Source: Arsenicicoccus bolidensis DSM 15745
GTDB lineage: Bacteria > Actinomycetota > Actinomycetes > Actinomycetales > Dermatophilaceae
Length of the DNA: 35,358 bases
Reading direction: 5' to 3'
NCBI RefSeq assembly: GCF_000426385.1
Contig: NZ_AUFG01000040.1
Span: 1 to 35,358, forward strand
The position numbers and the translations under genes are program-made. Shown here in pieces: positions 1-7,697 of this stretch. The first letter of the stretch is position 1; each line of letters begins with the position of its first letter. The notes beneath the pieces were generated by a model that had not been told where the DNA came from, did no database searches, and saw only the letters and a program-made list of their open reading frames with translations.

Positions 1-115
1 GGATCAGGCCGAGCAGGATGTGCTCCGTCCCGATGTAGTTGTGGTTGAGCATGCGCGCTTCTTCTTGCGCGAGCACCACGACTCGTCGGGCCCGGTCGGT
101 GAACCGTTCGAACAT
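1..115 (-). CDS. clpC: ClpC ATP-dependent protease ATPase subunit, N-terminal fragment
   Basis: Only the first 38 codons are inside the window; the gene runs off the left edge. The visible protein starts [17 protein letters not shown] and continues through [16 protein letters not shown], the highly conserved opening of the Clp N domain of ClpC. In this family the N domain binds adaptors and substrates, and the two AAA+ domains (outside the window) feed unfolded protein into ClpP. The start is ATG at 115, with a GAGGAGA Shine-Dalgarno 8 nt upstream. The lysS-lsr2-clpC order is the usual actinobacterial arrangement, although here three extra genes lie between lsr2 and clpC. Identification is near certain for the part seen. 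Confidence 0.95.
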   Translation of the reverse strand, partial: MFERFTDRARRVVVLAQEEARMLNHNYIGTEHILLGLI

Positions 116-286
116 CTGGGTTGTCTCCTCGCTATCGAGATGCCTCGATGCTATCTGCGCCTCCCGACAGACCGTGCGTGATGGGACGCACCGCCGGGCA
201 CGTCCCGCCGTGCGGCGCGGGACTTGACGGTGTCAACGCCACCGACGTGCGTGGTGTTCCGTGCTCGGCGGCTGGTGTGTTCGCCC
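116..286 (-). promoter_or_regulatory. clpC upstream region with inverted repeats
   Basis: This 171-bp gap precedes clpC on the minus strand. It holds three inverted repeats: ATCGAG-ATGC-CTCGAT (134-149), GTCCCGC/GCGGGAC (202-208 with 217-223) and TTGAC-N3-GTCAA (224-236). On the minus strand the last one contains a TTGACA -35-like hexamer, but I see no good -10 at the proper distance. No clear HspR (HAIR) site or ClgR consensus was found. The region plausibly carries the clpC promoter and the end of the upstream transcript; which repeat is functional cannot be told from sequence. Confidence 0.4.
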
Positions 287-1036
287 TCAGCGGACGGGAT
301 CGGTGCCGTGGGCGACCTGGCCGTATGCCGGACGCCCGGCCTCACGGCTGGGGAGCCGCGACCAGGCGCGCCAGCCCCACACCGCGAGGCCGACCATGAG
401 CAGGCTCTGCACCGCGCCGGGGGCGGCCTGGGAGGCGATGGCGGAGGTGGTGTAGCCCCCGCCGTCGGTGATGCGCGTGGCGGCGACCGCCAGCACGACG
501 ACCAGCACCAGCTGCGCGGCGCCGGCGGCTCCGAGCAGCGCGAAGCCCGCCCGCCAGCGCTCGGCGAGGGCGGCCAGCCCGACGAGGGTGGCCGTGGAGG
601 TGAGGGTCGTGCAGACGACGGCCAGGAACATGCCCGGCCCCGCATCGAGGGTGACCGTCTCGACGAGGCCGGGCATCACGACGAGGACGACCAGGGCGAC
701 GACCGCGACCGCGACCAGACGCGTGCGGGTCCGTCGGTCGGGCGTCTCGGGCAGGACACCCCGTCCGGACGCCGTCCGGGCGTCGGCGCCCCACTGGCGC
801 GTCCCGTGCACGGCGATGGCGCCCAGCCCGAGGGTGAGGAGCGCGAGCGGCAGGGTGTGCCGCACGTCCCGGGCGAGGTCGAAGGAGGACCCGAGCCCGG
901 CGAGGATGCGGACCAGCGCGACGACGGCGACCAGCCCGAGGGCCCACCAGCCGGACTCGCGCCGGAGCACGAGGAGCCCGACCGCGAGGAGCATCAGCAC
1001 CCCGGTGAACAGGCCGGTGATCTCTGCCAGCAGCAT
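287..1036 (-). CDS. Hypothetical multi-pass membrane protein, 249 aa
   Basis: I do not recognise a named family. The protein has about six to seven strongly hydrophobic segments separated by Arg-rich loops, for example near residues 4-24, 32-46, 62-78, 108-126, 133-155 and 165-185. No catalytic motif is visible. It has no Shine-Dalgarno: TAGGGT lies 6 nt before the ATG, as in leaderless actinobacterial genes, so transcription probably starts at the A of ATG. It stands between the NTF2-like gene and clpC, all on the minus strand, and its own -10 box suggests it is a separate transcription unit. Confidence 0.75.
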   Translation of the reverse strand: MLLAEITGLFTGVLMLLAVGLLVLRRESGWWALGLVAVVALVRILAGLGSSFDLARDVRHTLPLALLTLGLGAIAVHGTRQWGADARTASGRGVLPETPDRRTRTRLVAVAVVALVVLVVMPGLVETVTLDAGPGMFLAVVCTTLTSTATLVGLAALAERWRAGFALLGAAGAAQLVLVVVLAVAATRITDGGGYTTSAIASQAAPGAVQSLLMVGLAVWGWRAWSRLPSREAGRPAYGQVAHGTDPVR

Positions 1037-1042
1037 GGACCG

Positions 1043-1048
1043 ACCCTA
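1043..1048 (-). promoter_or_regulatory. -10 box of leaderless membrane-protein gene
   Basis: TAGGGT on the minus strand, 6 nt from the ATG at 1036, with no Shine-Dalgarno between them. A recognisable -35 is absent, as is common for leaderless promoters. Inferred from spacing only. Confidence 0.5.
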
Positions 1049-1083
1049 GCGGGCGGTGGATCGAGCCGGGGCGCGCCGCGCCC

Positions 1084-1482
1084 TCAGTCGCGGATCGGGG
1101 TGGCCTGCTGGTGGCGCAGCTGCCAACCGTGCTCGGTCTGCAGCCACACCGAGGAGCGCCAGGACGCGCGGGACGACCGGTGCGCGCGGTAGGTCACGAG
1201 GACCACCCCGGGCGCCAGCAGCTCCGCCTCGAGCCGGTCGACGGTCAGCGAGCTCGTCGAGTCCTCGACCGGGGCCTGGAGCGCGGTGCGGCGGTCGTAG
1301 ACCTGGCCGCTGGCGGCGTACTCCGCGTAGTAGTCGTGCAGGAGCGGCTGGACGCCGTCGACGTCCCCGCGCATGTTGGGGTCCAGGAGCTTCATCTCGA
1401 GCTCGACCACCTGCTCGAGGTCGGAAGTCTGGTCGGAGGCCTGACCGTCGGCTCGGCCGTCGGGGTGGGTCGGGACGGACAT
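1084..1482 (-). CDS. NTF2-like / DUF4440-type protein, 132 aa
   Basis: A small acidic protein with the shape of the NTF2/SnoaL-like cone fold: a helical start (LEQVVELEMKLLDPNMRGDVDGVQPLLHD, paraphrased around residues 20-50), then alternating strands ending in SVWLQTEHGWQLRHQQATP. The W-x2-RHQQAT ending is typical of DUF4440 members. These domains bind small hydrophobic ligands or act as enzyme accessory domains; no catalytic residues can be assigned. The ATG at 1482 has AGGAG at good spacing. It begins only 8 nt after the stop of the FhuF-like gene, so the two probably share a transcript. Confidence 0.7.
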   Translation of the reverse strand: MSVPTHPDGRADGQASDQTSDLEQVVELEMKLLDPNMRGDVDGVQPLLHDYYAEYAASGQVYDRRTALQAPVEDSTSSLTVDRLEAELLAPGVVLVTYRAHRSSRASWRSSVWLQTEHGWQLRHQQATPIRD

Positions 1483-1490
1483 GGAACTCC

Positions 1491-2228
1491 TCACGGCGCG
1501 AGGGGGCGCCGGGCCGAGCGGGTCGCGCGGGCGCGACGGGGACAGGTGGAGCAGGTGCTCGCTCCCGGGAGAGCGTAGATGAAGCAGCAGGAGGCTCGCA
1601 GCCAGTCCCGGGGGCCGTCGCCCGCGCGGGCGAGCAGCGGGCTGCCCGCAGCGGCGGCGGCACGCTCCGTCGCGACGTGCCACAGGTCGTCGACCATCCC
1701 CAGCCGCTGACGGCTCGACATCTTGACGCCGGGCGCGGCGTACGAGCCGGCCACGGGCTCGGCGTGGCGCCGGTAGGACTCCTCGGCCCGCCGGAGGCGC
1801 ACCGGCTGCGAGGCCACCGTCTGGTGCCCGGCCGTCGCGGAGAGGCGGACACGAGCGGGATAGCCCTGCGTCGGGTGCGGCTCGATCACCACCGCTCCCG
1901 GGGAGACGTCGAGCACCCAGGGCCCGACCGCGGCGGCGTAGGCCGCGGGGTAGGCGAGGGCGTCGAGGTACCACCCGAGGACGAACGTGGCGGCCACGTG
2001 CGGCGGCTGCCGATGGCCGTAGGCCCGCGCCCAGCCGCCGTCCACCCGCTCGCGCCACGAGTCCAGCGCGTCCAGCCCGGCCTCGGAGCCGGCCGCCACC
2101 TCGCTCGTGTCGACCCGGGGGCCGGACGACGCATCGCCCGGCCCGACCACGAGGTCGAGCCAGGCGATGCGGGACGAGACGAGGTCGCAGGCGAGCTCCA
2201 ACTCACCGCCGGCCAGCGGATAGCCCAT
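1491..2228 (-). CDS. FhuF-like [2Fe-2S] iron-siderophore reductase-type protein, 245 aa
   Basis: The C-terminus carries Cys-Cys-x10-Cys-x2-Cys (CCFIYALPGASTCSTCP), the same spacing as the [2Fe-2S] cluster site of E. coli FhuF, which reduces ferric siderophores in the cytosol. The body of the protein (helical, with WYLDALAYPAAYAA around the middle) also fits the FhuF/IucA-like reductase style. Five basic residues close the protein. The start is uncertain: ATG at 2228 has no clear Shine-Dalgarno and lies next to 10-bp repeats. It is followed at 8 nt by the NTF2-like gene. No siderophore transport or synthesis gene is in the window, so the iron substrate is unknown. Confidence 0.65.
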   Translation of the reverse strand: MGYPLAGGELELACDLVSSRIAWLDLVVGPGDASSGPRVDTSEVAAGSEAGLDALDSWRERVDGGWARAYGHRQPPHVAATFVLGWYLDALAYPAAYAAAVGPWVLDVSPGAVVIEPHPTQGYPARVRLSATAGHQTVASQPVRLRRAEESYRRHAEPVAGSYAAPGVKMSSRQRLGMVDDLWHVATERAAAAAGSPLLARAGDGPRDWLRASCCFIYALPGASTCSTCPRRARATRSARRPLAP

Positions 2229-2238
2229 CGGTGTCAAC

Positions 2239-2275
2239 GCTGTCGCGAGCTGTCGAGTGCTGTCGCGAGCTGTCG
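2239..2275. repeat. 10-bp-period TGTCG repeats between lsr2 and FhuF-like gene
   Basis: TGTCG begins at 2241, 2251, 2261 and 2271, exactly one helical turn apart; the unit alternates TGTCGCGAGC and TGTCGAGTGC, so the array is also a 20-bp tandem duplication. It occupies most of the 65-bp gap between the lsr2 stop and the next start. A similar array lies at 21541-21580. Confidence 0.75.
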
Positions 2276-2293
2276 GATGACGCGTGTCTGCGA

Positions 2294-2620
2294 TCAGTTC
2301 GCGGCGTCGTAGGCCTTCTGCAGCTCGGACGAGACGCGGCCGCGGTCGGAGACCTGGAAGCCGTTCTGCCGGCCCCACTCGCGCACGTCGTTGAGGTTGT
2401 TGCGGCCACCACCGGAGGACGGCTTGCGACCCGTGGTCTTGCGACCGCCGGAGCGGCGCGCGTGCCCGACCCAGGTGGCGAGGTCGTCGCGCAGCTTGCG
2501 GGCGTTGTCCTCGGACAGGTCGATCTCGTAGGTGACGCCGTCCAGGGCGAAGGTCACGGTCTCGGCCGCGGCACCGCCGTCGATGTCGTCCTCGAGAATG
2601 ACCTGGATGCGCTGAGCCAT
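2294..2620 (-). CDS. lsr2: Lsr2 nucleoid-associated protein, 108 aa
   Basis: Lsr2 bridges DNA and silences AT-rich, often foreign, genes in actinobacteria. The N-terminal dimerisation domain (MAQRIQVILEDDIDGG, then VTFALDGVTYEIDLS) is followed by a Gly/Ser/Lys-rich linker (RSGGRKTTGRKPSSGGG) and the C-terminal DNA-binding domain with the AT-hook-like RGR in QVSDRGRVSSELQKAY. Length matches the family. I chose MAQRIQ at 2620, which has AAGGAG upstream; a longer reading from 2668 would run through the promoter. The gene has its own AT-rich promoter region, the most AT-rich stretch nearby, which Lsr2 itself could bind. Confidence 0.97.
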   Translation of the reverse strand: MAQRIQVILEDDIDGGAAAETVTFALDGVTYEIDLSEDNARKLRDDLATWVGHARRSGGRKTTGRKPSSGGGRNNLNDVREWGRQNGFQVSDRGRVSSELQKAYDAAN

Positions 2621-2669
2621 GTCGGAGCTCCTTCGTCGTGGGAGGGAATAAGAAATAGATCCGCCCATA

Positions 2670-2699
2670 AAGATAGAGGAGATTACCGATCGCCGTCAA
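2670..2699 (-). promoter_or_regulatory. Predicted lsr2 promoter
   Basis: On the minus strand TTGACG (2694-2699) and TATCTT (2670-2675) are separated by 18 nt, a good sigma-70-type promoter. It lies in a locally AT-rich stretch (about 2640-2710) that contrasts with the surrounding sequence. The 5' leader would be about 45 nt. Confidence 0.65.
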
Positions 2700-2725
2700 A
2701 AGCGACGATGAATGGCGCGCGCGCC

Positions 2726-2911
2726 CTAAGCCCTTCCGTCGCGGTCCTCCACGGAATTGCGCGCCGACATCTCCTGCTCCCTTTCCCACTGAGCGTGAGC
2801 AATTCGCTCTCGACGGTCACCCTCGAGGATGTTCTTCATCACGTGCCAGAAGATGAAGAGCACCCCCACGGTGGGCGCCAGCGCGATGAAGACCTTCCAG
2901 AGCATGTCCAT
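2726..2911 (-). CDS. Small single-pass membrane protein, 61 aa
   Basis: The protein has one transmembrane helix near the N-terminus (VFIALAPTVGVLFIFWHVM, about residues 7-25) followed by a charged cytoplasmic-type tail (EGDRRERIAHAQWEREQEM). The ATG at 2911 is preceded by GAGAGG at 6 nt. It starts 39 nt after the lysS stop, so it is probably read from the lysS transcript. Small proteins of this shape are found beside lysS in related genomes as far as I recall, but no function is known to me. Hydropathy and a good ribosome site support that it is real. Confidence 0.7.
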   Translation of the reverse strand: MDMLWKVFIALAPTVGVLFIFWHVMKNILEGDRRERIAHAQWEREQEMSARNSVEDRDGRA

Positions 2912-2950
2912 CAGAAACCTCTCGTCGATCAGGGTGTCGTGCGGCGTCGC

Positions 2951-4495
2951 TCAGGCCTGCGGCTTGAGGTGCGGAAAGAGAATGGTCTCGCGGATTCCCG
3001 TGCCGGTGAGGAGCATGATGAGCCGGTCGACGCCCATGCCGGTGCCGCCCATCGGGGGTGCGCCGTACTCCAGGGCCCGCAGGAAGTCCTCGTCGAGCTC
3101 CATCGCCTCGTCGTCCCCGCGCGCGGCCAGCGCGGCCTGGGCCGTGAGCCGCTCGCGCTGCACCACGGGGTCCACCAGCTCGGAGTAGGACGGGGCGAGC
3201 TCGACGCCGCCCACGATGAGGTCCCAGGCCTCGACCAGGCCGGGCTCGGTGCGGTGGGCCCGGGCCAGCGGCCGCACCGACTCGGGGTAGTCGCACACGA
3301 ACGTCGGCTGCAGGAGCGTGTGCTCGACGAGCTGCTCGAACAGCTCGAGGATGATCTCGCCCGCCCCCCAGGCGGGCTTGAGGGCGATGTCGCGGGCGGC
3401 GGCCAGGCGGCGCAGCCGCTCGGCGTTGTCCGGCGTCTCGTCGGGGAGGATCTCCTCGCCCAGCGTCTGCCCGACGCCCTCGCAGATCGGCAACCAGCGC
3501 CACTCGCCGGACACGTCGATCTCGCGGCCGCGATAGTCCCTCAGCGAGGTGCCGCGGCCGGTCGCCTCGGCGGCGTCCAGGATGATCGTGCGGGTGCGGT
3601 CGGCGGCGGTGAACTGGTCGCCATAGGCCTCGTAGAACTCGAGCTCGGTGAACTCCGGGGAGTGGGTCGAGTCGACCCCTTCGTTGCGAAAGACCTTGCC
3701 GATCTCGTAGACGCGGTCGACGCCCCCGACGACGGCGCGCTTGAGCCACAGCTCGGTGTAGGCGCGCAGATTCATATCGATGTCGAACGCATTGAGGTGG
3801 GTGGTGAACGGAGAAGCCGCACCACCGTGACTGAGGTTGAGGATCGGGGTCTCGACCTCGACGAATCCGAAACCGTCCAGGGTGCTGCGGATCGAGCGCA
3901 GCACCGTCGCGCGCAGACGCACCATGTCGCGCGCCTCCTGACGGACGATCAGGTCGGCATACCGCTGCCGGACCCGGGTCTCCTCGGACAGGTCCTTGTG
4001 CAGGGTCGGCAGGGGCCGCAGCGCCTTGGAGGCCATGACCCAGGTGGTCGCCATGACCGAGACCTCGCCGCGACGGCTGCGCACCACGTGGCCCGTGACG
4101 CTGACGTGGTCGCCGAGGTCGACGTCGGCCTTCCACGCGTCGAGCTGGTCCTGGCCGACCTCCGCGAGGCTGAGCATGACCTGCAGCCGGGTGCCCTGGC
4201 CCTCCTGGAGGGTCGCGAAGCAGAGCTTGCCGGTGTTGCGCTGGAAGACGATGCGTCCCGTCACCGAGACGACGAACTCCTCGCCGGTCGGCTCGTCGCC
4301 GGCCTCGAGGGGCTCGCCGAGGGCGGCGGCCTCGGCCAGGGAGTGGGTGCGCGGCACGGTGACGGCGTATGGCGCCATGCCCCGCTCCAGCAGCCGCTCG
4401 CGCTTGTCGCGGCGGACCCGCATCTGCTCGGGCACGTCACTCTCGGGGGCGGCGGCGTCGGGCTGGTGGGGCGGCTGCTCGGGCGCGGAACTCAT
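2951..4495 (-). CDS. lysS: Lysyl-tRNA synthetase, class II, 514 aa
   Basis: Charges tRNA-Lys with lysine in the cytosol. After a variable N-terminal tail of about 35 residues comes an OB-fold anticodon-binding domain (VTGRIVFQRNTGKLCFATLQ), then the class II catalytic core: motif 1 around RQRYADLIV, motif 2 FRNEGVDSTHSPEFTELEFYEAY, and motif 3 GMGVDRLIMLLTG close to the C-terminus, which ends in ETILFPHLKPQ as usual. Length is normal. The ATG at 4495 lacks a Shine-Dalgarno but has TACGCT 6 nt upstream, so the message is probably leaderless. Confidence 0.97.
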   Translation of the reverse strand: MSSAPEQPPHQPDAAAPESDVPEQMRVRRDKRERLLERGMAPYAVTVPRTHSLAEAAALGEPLEAGDEPTGEEFVVSVTGRIVFQRNTGKLCFATLQEGQGTRLQVMLSLAEVGQDQLDAWKADVDLGDHVSVTGHVVRSRRGEVSVMATTWVMASKALRPLPTLHKDLSEETRVRQRYADLIVRQEARDMVRLRATVLRSIRSTLDGFGFVEVETPILNLSHGGAASPFTTHLNAFDIDMNLRAYTELWLKRAVVGGVDRVYEIGKVFRNEGVDSTHSPEFTELEFYEAYGDQFTAADRTRTIILDAAEATGRGTSLRDYRGREIDVSGEWRWLPICEGVGQTLGEEILPDETPDNAERLRRLAAARDIALKPAWGAGEIILELFEQLVEHTLLQPTFVCDYPESVRPLARAHRTEPGLVEAWDLIVGGVELAPSYSELVDPVVQRERLTAQAALAARGDDEAMELDEDFLRALEYGAPPMGGTGMGVDRLIMLLTGTGIRETILFPHLKPQA

Positions 4496-4501
4496 GCCCC
4501 C

Positions 4502-4507
4502 AGCGTA
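4502..4507 (-). promoter_or_regulatory. -10 box of leaderless lysS
   Basis: TACGCT on the minus strand, followed by GGGGGC and then the lysS ATG. The 6-nt gap places transcription start at the start codon. No convincing -35 is visible. Confidence 0.5.
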
Positions 4508-4604
4508 GTCGCGCGGGCCTGGACTCCCTGCCTGTCGTCCTGCGCGCCGCCTTGGGTCCGGGGGCGGTCACCGGGGACACTGTCCGGGACGAAAGGACCC
4601 CCGT

Positions 4605-5207
4605 ATGCCGTCTCGCCCCGCCACCCGTCGCCCGCGCACCGTCGTCCTCCCCCTGACTGCCGGCGTCGGCGTGCTGCTGTCCGGCTGCACGGCCCTGTCC
4701 AGCGGCTACGCGCCCCCGGTCACCGTGACGGTGACGCCGACGGTGACGGTGACCGGCGCTGCGGCGGCCCCCAAGCCCGCGGCGACGCCGACCCCCAGCG
4801 CGACGGCGACCCGCGCGGCCGGGGTGACCAGCCAGGTCCGCGGTCGCGCCTTCGACCTGGGCAAGATCACCGCGGTCGCGATGAACGGCCAGACACCGGT
4901 GCTGACCTTCGACCGCTGGACGGTGCGCGGCCGGTCCGACGGCTCGGTGGGTCGTCAGGGCGTGGACCTGACGCCGCACTCCGGCTCGTTGTACAGCAAC
5001 CGCAACGCCATCTCGTTCCGCATCCCCGTCGACCCGGCGGCGACCGTCGTCCGCCTGACCTGCACCAGCGAAGGCGCCCCCGCGCAGTCGGCGCCGAGCA
5101 CCGTCCAGGCGCTCTCGGAGCTGCCCGGAGACCAGGCCATCGTCAAGCTCACGCTGGACGACCAGGGCTGGGCCACCAAGGTCGAGAGCGACCCCGTCTG
5201 CGGCTGA
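4605..5207 (+). CDS. Predicted lipoprotein of unknown function, 200 aa
   Basis: The N-terminus is a lipoprotein signal: basic RRPRT, hydrophobic core, and lipobox LLSGC with the lipidated Cys at residue 28. A low-complexity linker follows (VTVTVTPTVTVTG, then Ala/Pro/Thr-rich to about residue 70), and then a folded domain of about 130 residues with two cysteines (near residue 150 and the penultimate residue) that could form a disulfide. It should sit on the outer face of the membrane. The ATG at 4605 has GAAAGGA upstream. No named domain is recognised. It is a lone plus-strand gene between divergent lysS and convergent DUF3180. Confidence 0.75.
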   Translation: MPSRPATRRPRTVVLPLTAGVGVLLSGCTALSSGYAPPVTVTVTPTVTVTGAAAAPKPAATPTPSATATRAAGVTSQVRGRAFDLGKITAVAMNGQTPVLTFDRWTVRGRSDGSVGRQGVDLTPHSGSLYSNRNAISFRIPVDPAATVVRLTCTSEGAPAQSAPSTVQALSELPGDQAIVKLTLDDQGWATKVESDPVCG

Positions 5208-5275
5208 CGCGAGACGGGTTCCCACCGTCCCAGCCCTCGCCAGCCCTTGGTCTTGGCCGAAGCCCAGACCTGGGC

Positions 5276-5758
5276 CTAGAGCTGGTCCTCGGACGGTCCG
5301 GGCGGGTCCTCGTCGAGCCGGCACCAGGACTGGCCGACGAGGCCGGCGGCCACGAGCAGCACCCCGCAGGCCGCGACGGCGAGGGCGGCCGCGGCGTCGG
5401 AGCCGAGGCCCTGCAGCGCCAGCGCGGCGCGTCCGACGAGGGCGTGCGCGACGCTCCACCCGGCCACGACAGCCCCGGTGAGCGCGGCGGCCTGGCAGAG
5501 CACCAGCACCCGGAACCCACGGAGCCCGTCGTGCGGCCCCGAGGCCCGGCGTCCGCGCACCGTGCGGCGGACCGACCAGGCTCCGGCCAGGACCAGGGCG
5601 GCGACGAGCAGCAGCGGCAGCGTCGCGAGGTAGCCGACGGGAGGCAGCGCGCGACCGCCCTCGCTCCACCACGACAGTGCGGCGTAGCCGAGGGCGAGCA
5701 CCAGGACCGCGGCCAGGGCGCAGACGCCGGCGCTCAGCCCGCGGCCGCCCCTCAGCAC
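5276..5758 (-). CDS. DUF3180-family membrane protein, about 160 aa
   Basis: A four-helix membrane protein: hydrophobic segments near residues 8-28, 42-62, 85-105 and 118-138, with an acidic C-terminus (RLDEDPPGPSEDQ). Small proteins of this type (DUF3180) regularly follow folK in actinobacterial folate operons; their function is unknown. I chose GTG at 5758: it has GGGGAG at 6 nt and overlaps the folBK stop by 7 nt (GTGCTGA). A GTG at 5806 in the same frame would add 16 residues but overlaps folBK by 55 nt with a poor ribosome site. Confidence 0.75.
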   Translation of the reverse strand: MLRGGRGLSAGVCALAAVLVLALGYAALSWWSEGGRALPPVGYLATLPLLLVAALVLAGAWSVRRTVRGRRASGPHDGLRGFRVLVLCQAAALTGAVVAGWSVAHALVGRAALALQGLGSDAAAALAVAACGVLLVAAGLVGQSWCRLDEDPPGPSEDQL

Positions 5759-6657
5759 GACGGCTCCCCGGGGCCGCCACGGTGCTGCCGTCGACCGGTC
5801 GGCCACTCGGGCCCCGGCCGTATGCCGTCCGCCCGGTGCTCGTCCGCGAGCTCGCGCACGAGGCGGCGGCCGCCGTCAGGCAGGGTCAGCTGGGCGTCGG
5901 GGTCGACGTCGGCCCAGGGCACCAGCACGAACCCGCGCTCGTGGGCGCGGGGGTGCGGGAGAGTCAGCTCGGGGTCGTCGCTGCGGGCCTCGCCGTAGGC
6001 GATCAGGTCGAGGTCCAGGGTGCGGGCACCCCAGCGGACCTCCCGGGTGCGGCCGTGCTCGGCCTCGATGCGGTGCAGGCGCTCGAGGAGGGCTCGGGCC
6101 GAGAGGCGGCTGCGTCCCACGACGACGGCGTTGAGGTAGGCGGGCTGGTCGGGGCCGCCGACCGGGTCGGTCTCGACGAGGGCGGACCGTCCGGTGACGC
6201 GCAGGCCACGGGTGCGGGTCAGGCGGTCGACGGCGGAGGCCAGGGTGGCCGCGGGGTCCTCGAGGTTGGCGCCGAGGGCGATGACCACCGCGACGTCACG
6301 TCGGGAGGTCACCGACACGGCGACGTCGCCGAAGGGCACCGCGATGGGCGCGCTGGGCTTGTGCACCGTCACGTCGACGGACTCCAGGAGCAGGTGGTCC
6401 TCGAGCAGGCGGGCGCCGATGCGCCCCGCCAGGGTCTCGACCAGGTCGTGCGGCTCCCCCGTCACGAGCTCGTGCACGGTCGCGGCGACCTCGGCATAGC
6501 TCACGGTCGCCGCCAGGTCGTCCGTGGCGGCGGCGCGTCCGAGGTCGAGGTGCAGGACGAGGTCGACGACGAACTCCTGCCCGAGGACGCGCTCCTCGGG
6601 CAGGACGCCGTGCCTGCCCCGGGCGCGCACGCCGGTGAGCGTGATGCGGTCGGTCAT
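5752..6657 (-). CDS. folBK: FolB-FolK fusion: dihydroneopterin aldolase / HPPK, 301 aa
   Basis: One reading frame holds two folate enzymes. Residues 1 to about 120 are FolB ([22 protein letters not shown] ... VTVHKPSAPIAVPFGDVAV), which converts dihydroneopterin to 6-hydroxymethyl-dihydropterin. From about residue 125 on is FolK (VIALGANLEDPAATL ... RWGARTLDLDLIAYG ... LPHPRAHERGFVLVPW), which pyrophosphorylates that product using ATP. There is no stop between them, so consecutive steps are covalently linked; such FolBK fusions are known in some bacteria. The ATG at 6657 has GGAGG and overlaps the folP stop (ATGA). The C-terminal about 25 residues are a polar extension. Confidence 0.95.
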   Translation of the reverse strand: MTDRITLTGVRARGRHGVLPEERVLGQEFVVDLVLHLDLGRAAATDDLAATVSYAEVAATVHELVTGEPHDLVETLAGRIGARLLEDHLLLESVDVTVHKPSAPIAVPFGDVAVSVTSRRDVAVVIALGANLEDPAATLASAVDRLTRTRGLRVTGRSALVETDPVGGPDQPAYLNAVVVGRSRLSARALLERLHRIEAEHGRTREVRWGARTLDLDLIAYGEARSDDPELTLPHPRAHERGFVLVPWADVDPDAQLTLPDGGRRLVRELADEHRADGIRPGPEWPTGRRQHRGGPGEPSC

Positions 6658-7697
6658 GCGGGGCCTCCGGGCGGGCGTGCGGACAAGGATGACGAGGTCG
6701 AGGACGGGCCGGGGGCCGGCACGGAGGTGGGGCGCCGCGACGCGGCGTCCGCCGAGGCGGGGGCGGGCGGCATACCGGCCTGCCAGGCGGCGAGGACCCG
6801 CAGGGCGTCGGCGCTGGCGCGCACGTCGTGGACGCGGACGCCCCACACGCCGGCCTGGGCGCACAGCAGCGTGGTCGCGGCGGTCGCGGCGTCGCGCTCG
6901 AGGGGCGGGCGGGGCACGAGATCCTGTGCGAGATGGCGGGATCCGCCGAGCGAACCGCCAGCGCCGATCGGGCCGCACGGGTCGCCGGCGCTGATCGGGT
7001 CGGCAGGCTCCGCGAGCAGGGACCCCAGGAAGGCCTTGCGCGAGGTGCCGACGAGGATCGGGCGGCCGAGCACCATGAGCTCGTCGAGCCGGCGCAGCAG
7101 CGTCCAGTTGTGCTCGGCGGTCTTGGAGAAGCCGATGCCGGGGTCGAGGACGACCTGCTCGTCGCGGACGCCCGCCTCGCGGAGCTCGGCCAGCCGCTCC
7201 CCCAGCTCGTCGCGCACGTCCGTCACCACGTCCTCGTAGGCGAGGTGGTCCCGCTGCTGCATGGCCGAGCCGTAGGCCCGCCAGTGCTGCACGACCATCG
7301 TGACGCCGGTGCGGGCCACGACCTCCCGGATGGCCGGGTCGCCGAGACCACCGCTGACGTCGTTGACAATCGCCGCGCCCGCCTCGACCGCCGCCTCGGC
7401 GACCTCCGCGCGCATCGTGTCGATCGACACCGTGACGCCGTGGGCCACCAGGTCGCGCACGACGGGCACGACCCGGTCGAGCTCCTCGGTGACGAGCGGC
7501 CGCGTCGCACCCGGCCGGGTGGACTCGCCACCCACGTCGACGATCCCGGCTCCCTGCCGGGCCAGCTCGAGGCCGTGCTCCACGGCGCACCGGGCGTCCA
7601 GCCACCGCCCGCCGTCGCTGAACGAGTCGGGCGTGACGTTGAGGACGCCCATCAGCACCGGCCGGCCCGGGCCGTGCTCATGGGGCAGGTCGATCAC
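6654..7697 (-). CDS. folP: Dihydropteroate synthase, 347 aa
   Basis: Condenses hydroxymethyl-dihydropterin pyrophosphate with p-aminobenzoate; the sulfonamide target. Signatures seen: [13 protein letters not shown] (about 18-30), [11 protein letters not shown] (about 54-64), [29 protein letters not shown], and GTSRKAFLG followed later by [10 protein letters not shown] start at GTG 7697, which overlaps the folE stop as GTGA; longer readings run back through folE. Unusual: after the fold ends near [13 protein letters not shown] there is a tail of about 38 residues rich in Pro, Ser and Ala ([16 protein letters not shown]...), absent from compact homologues. Confidence 0.95.
   Translation of the reverse strand: MIDLPHEHGPGRPVLMGVLNVTPDSFSDGGRWLDARCAVEHGLELARQGAGIVDVGGESTRPGATRPLVTEELDRVVPVVRDLVAHGVTVSIDTMRAEVAEAAVEAGAAIVNDVSGGLGDPAIREVVARTGVTMVVQHWRAYGSAMQQRDHLAYEDVVTDVRDELGERLAELREAGVRDEQVVLDPGIGFSKTAEHNWTLLRRLDELMVLGRPILVGTSRKAFLGSLLAEPADPISAGDPCGPIGAGGSLGGSRHLAQDLVPRPPLERDAATAATTLLCAQAGVWGVRVHDVRASADALRVLAAWQAGMPPAPASADAASRRPTSVPAPGPSSTSSSLSARPPGGPA

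Noticed and set aside
2231-5998. 1255-codon open frame on the plus strand
   Set aside because: It runs antisense through lsr2, lysS and other clear genes; low-complexity composition typical of a GC-rich shadow frame.
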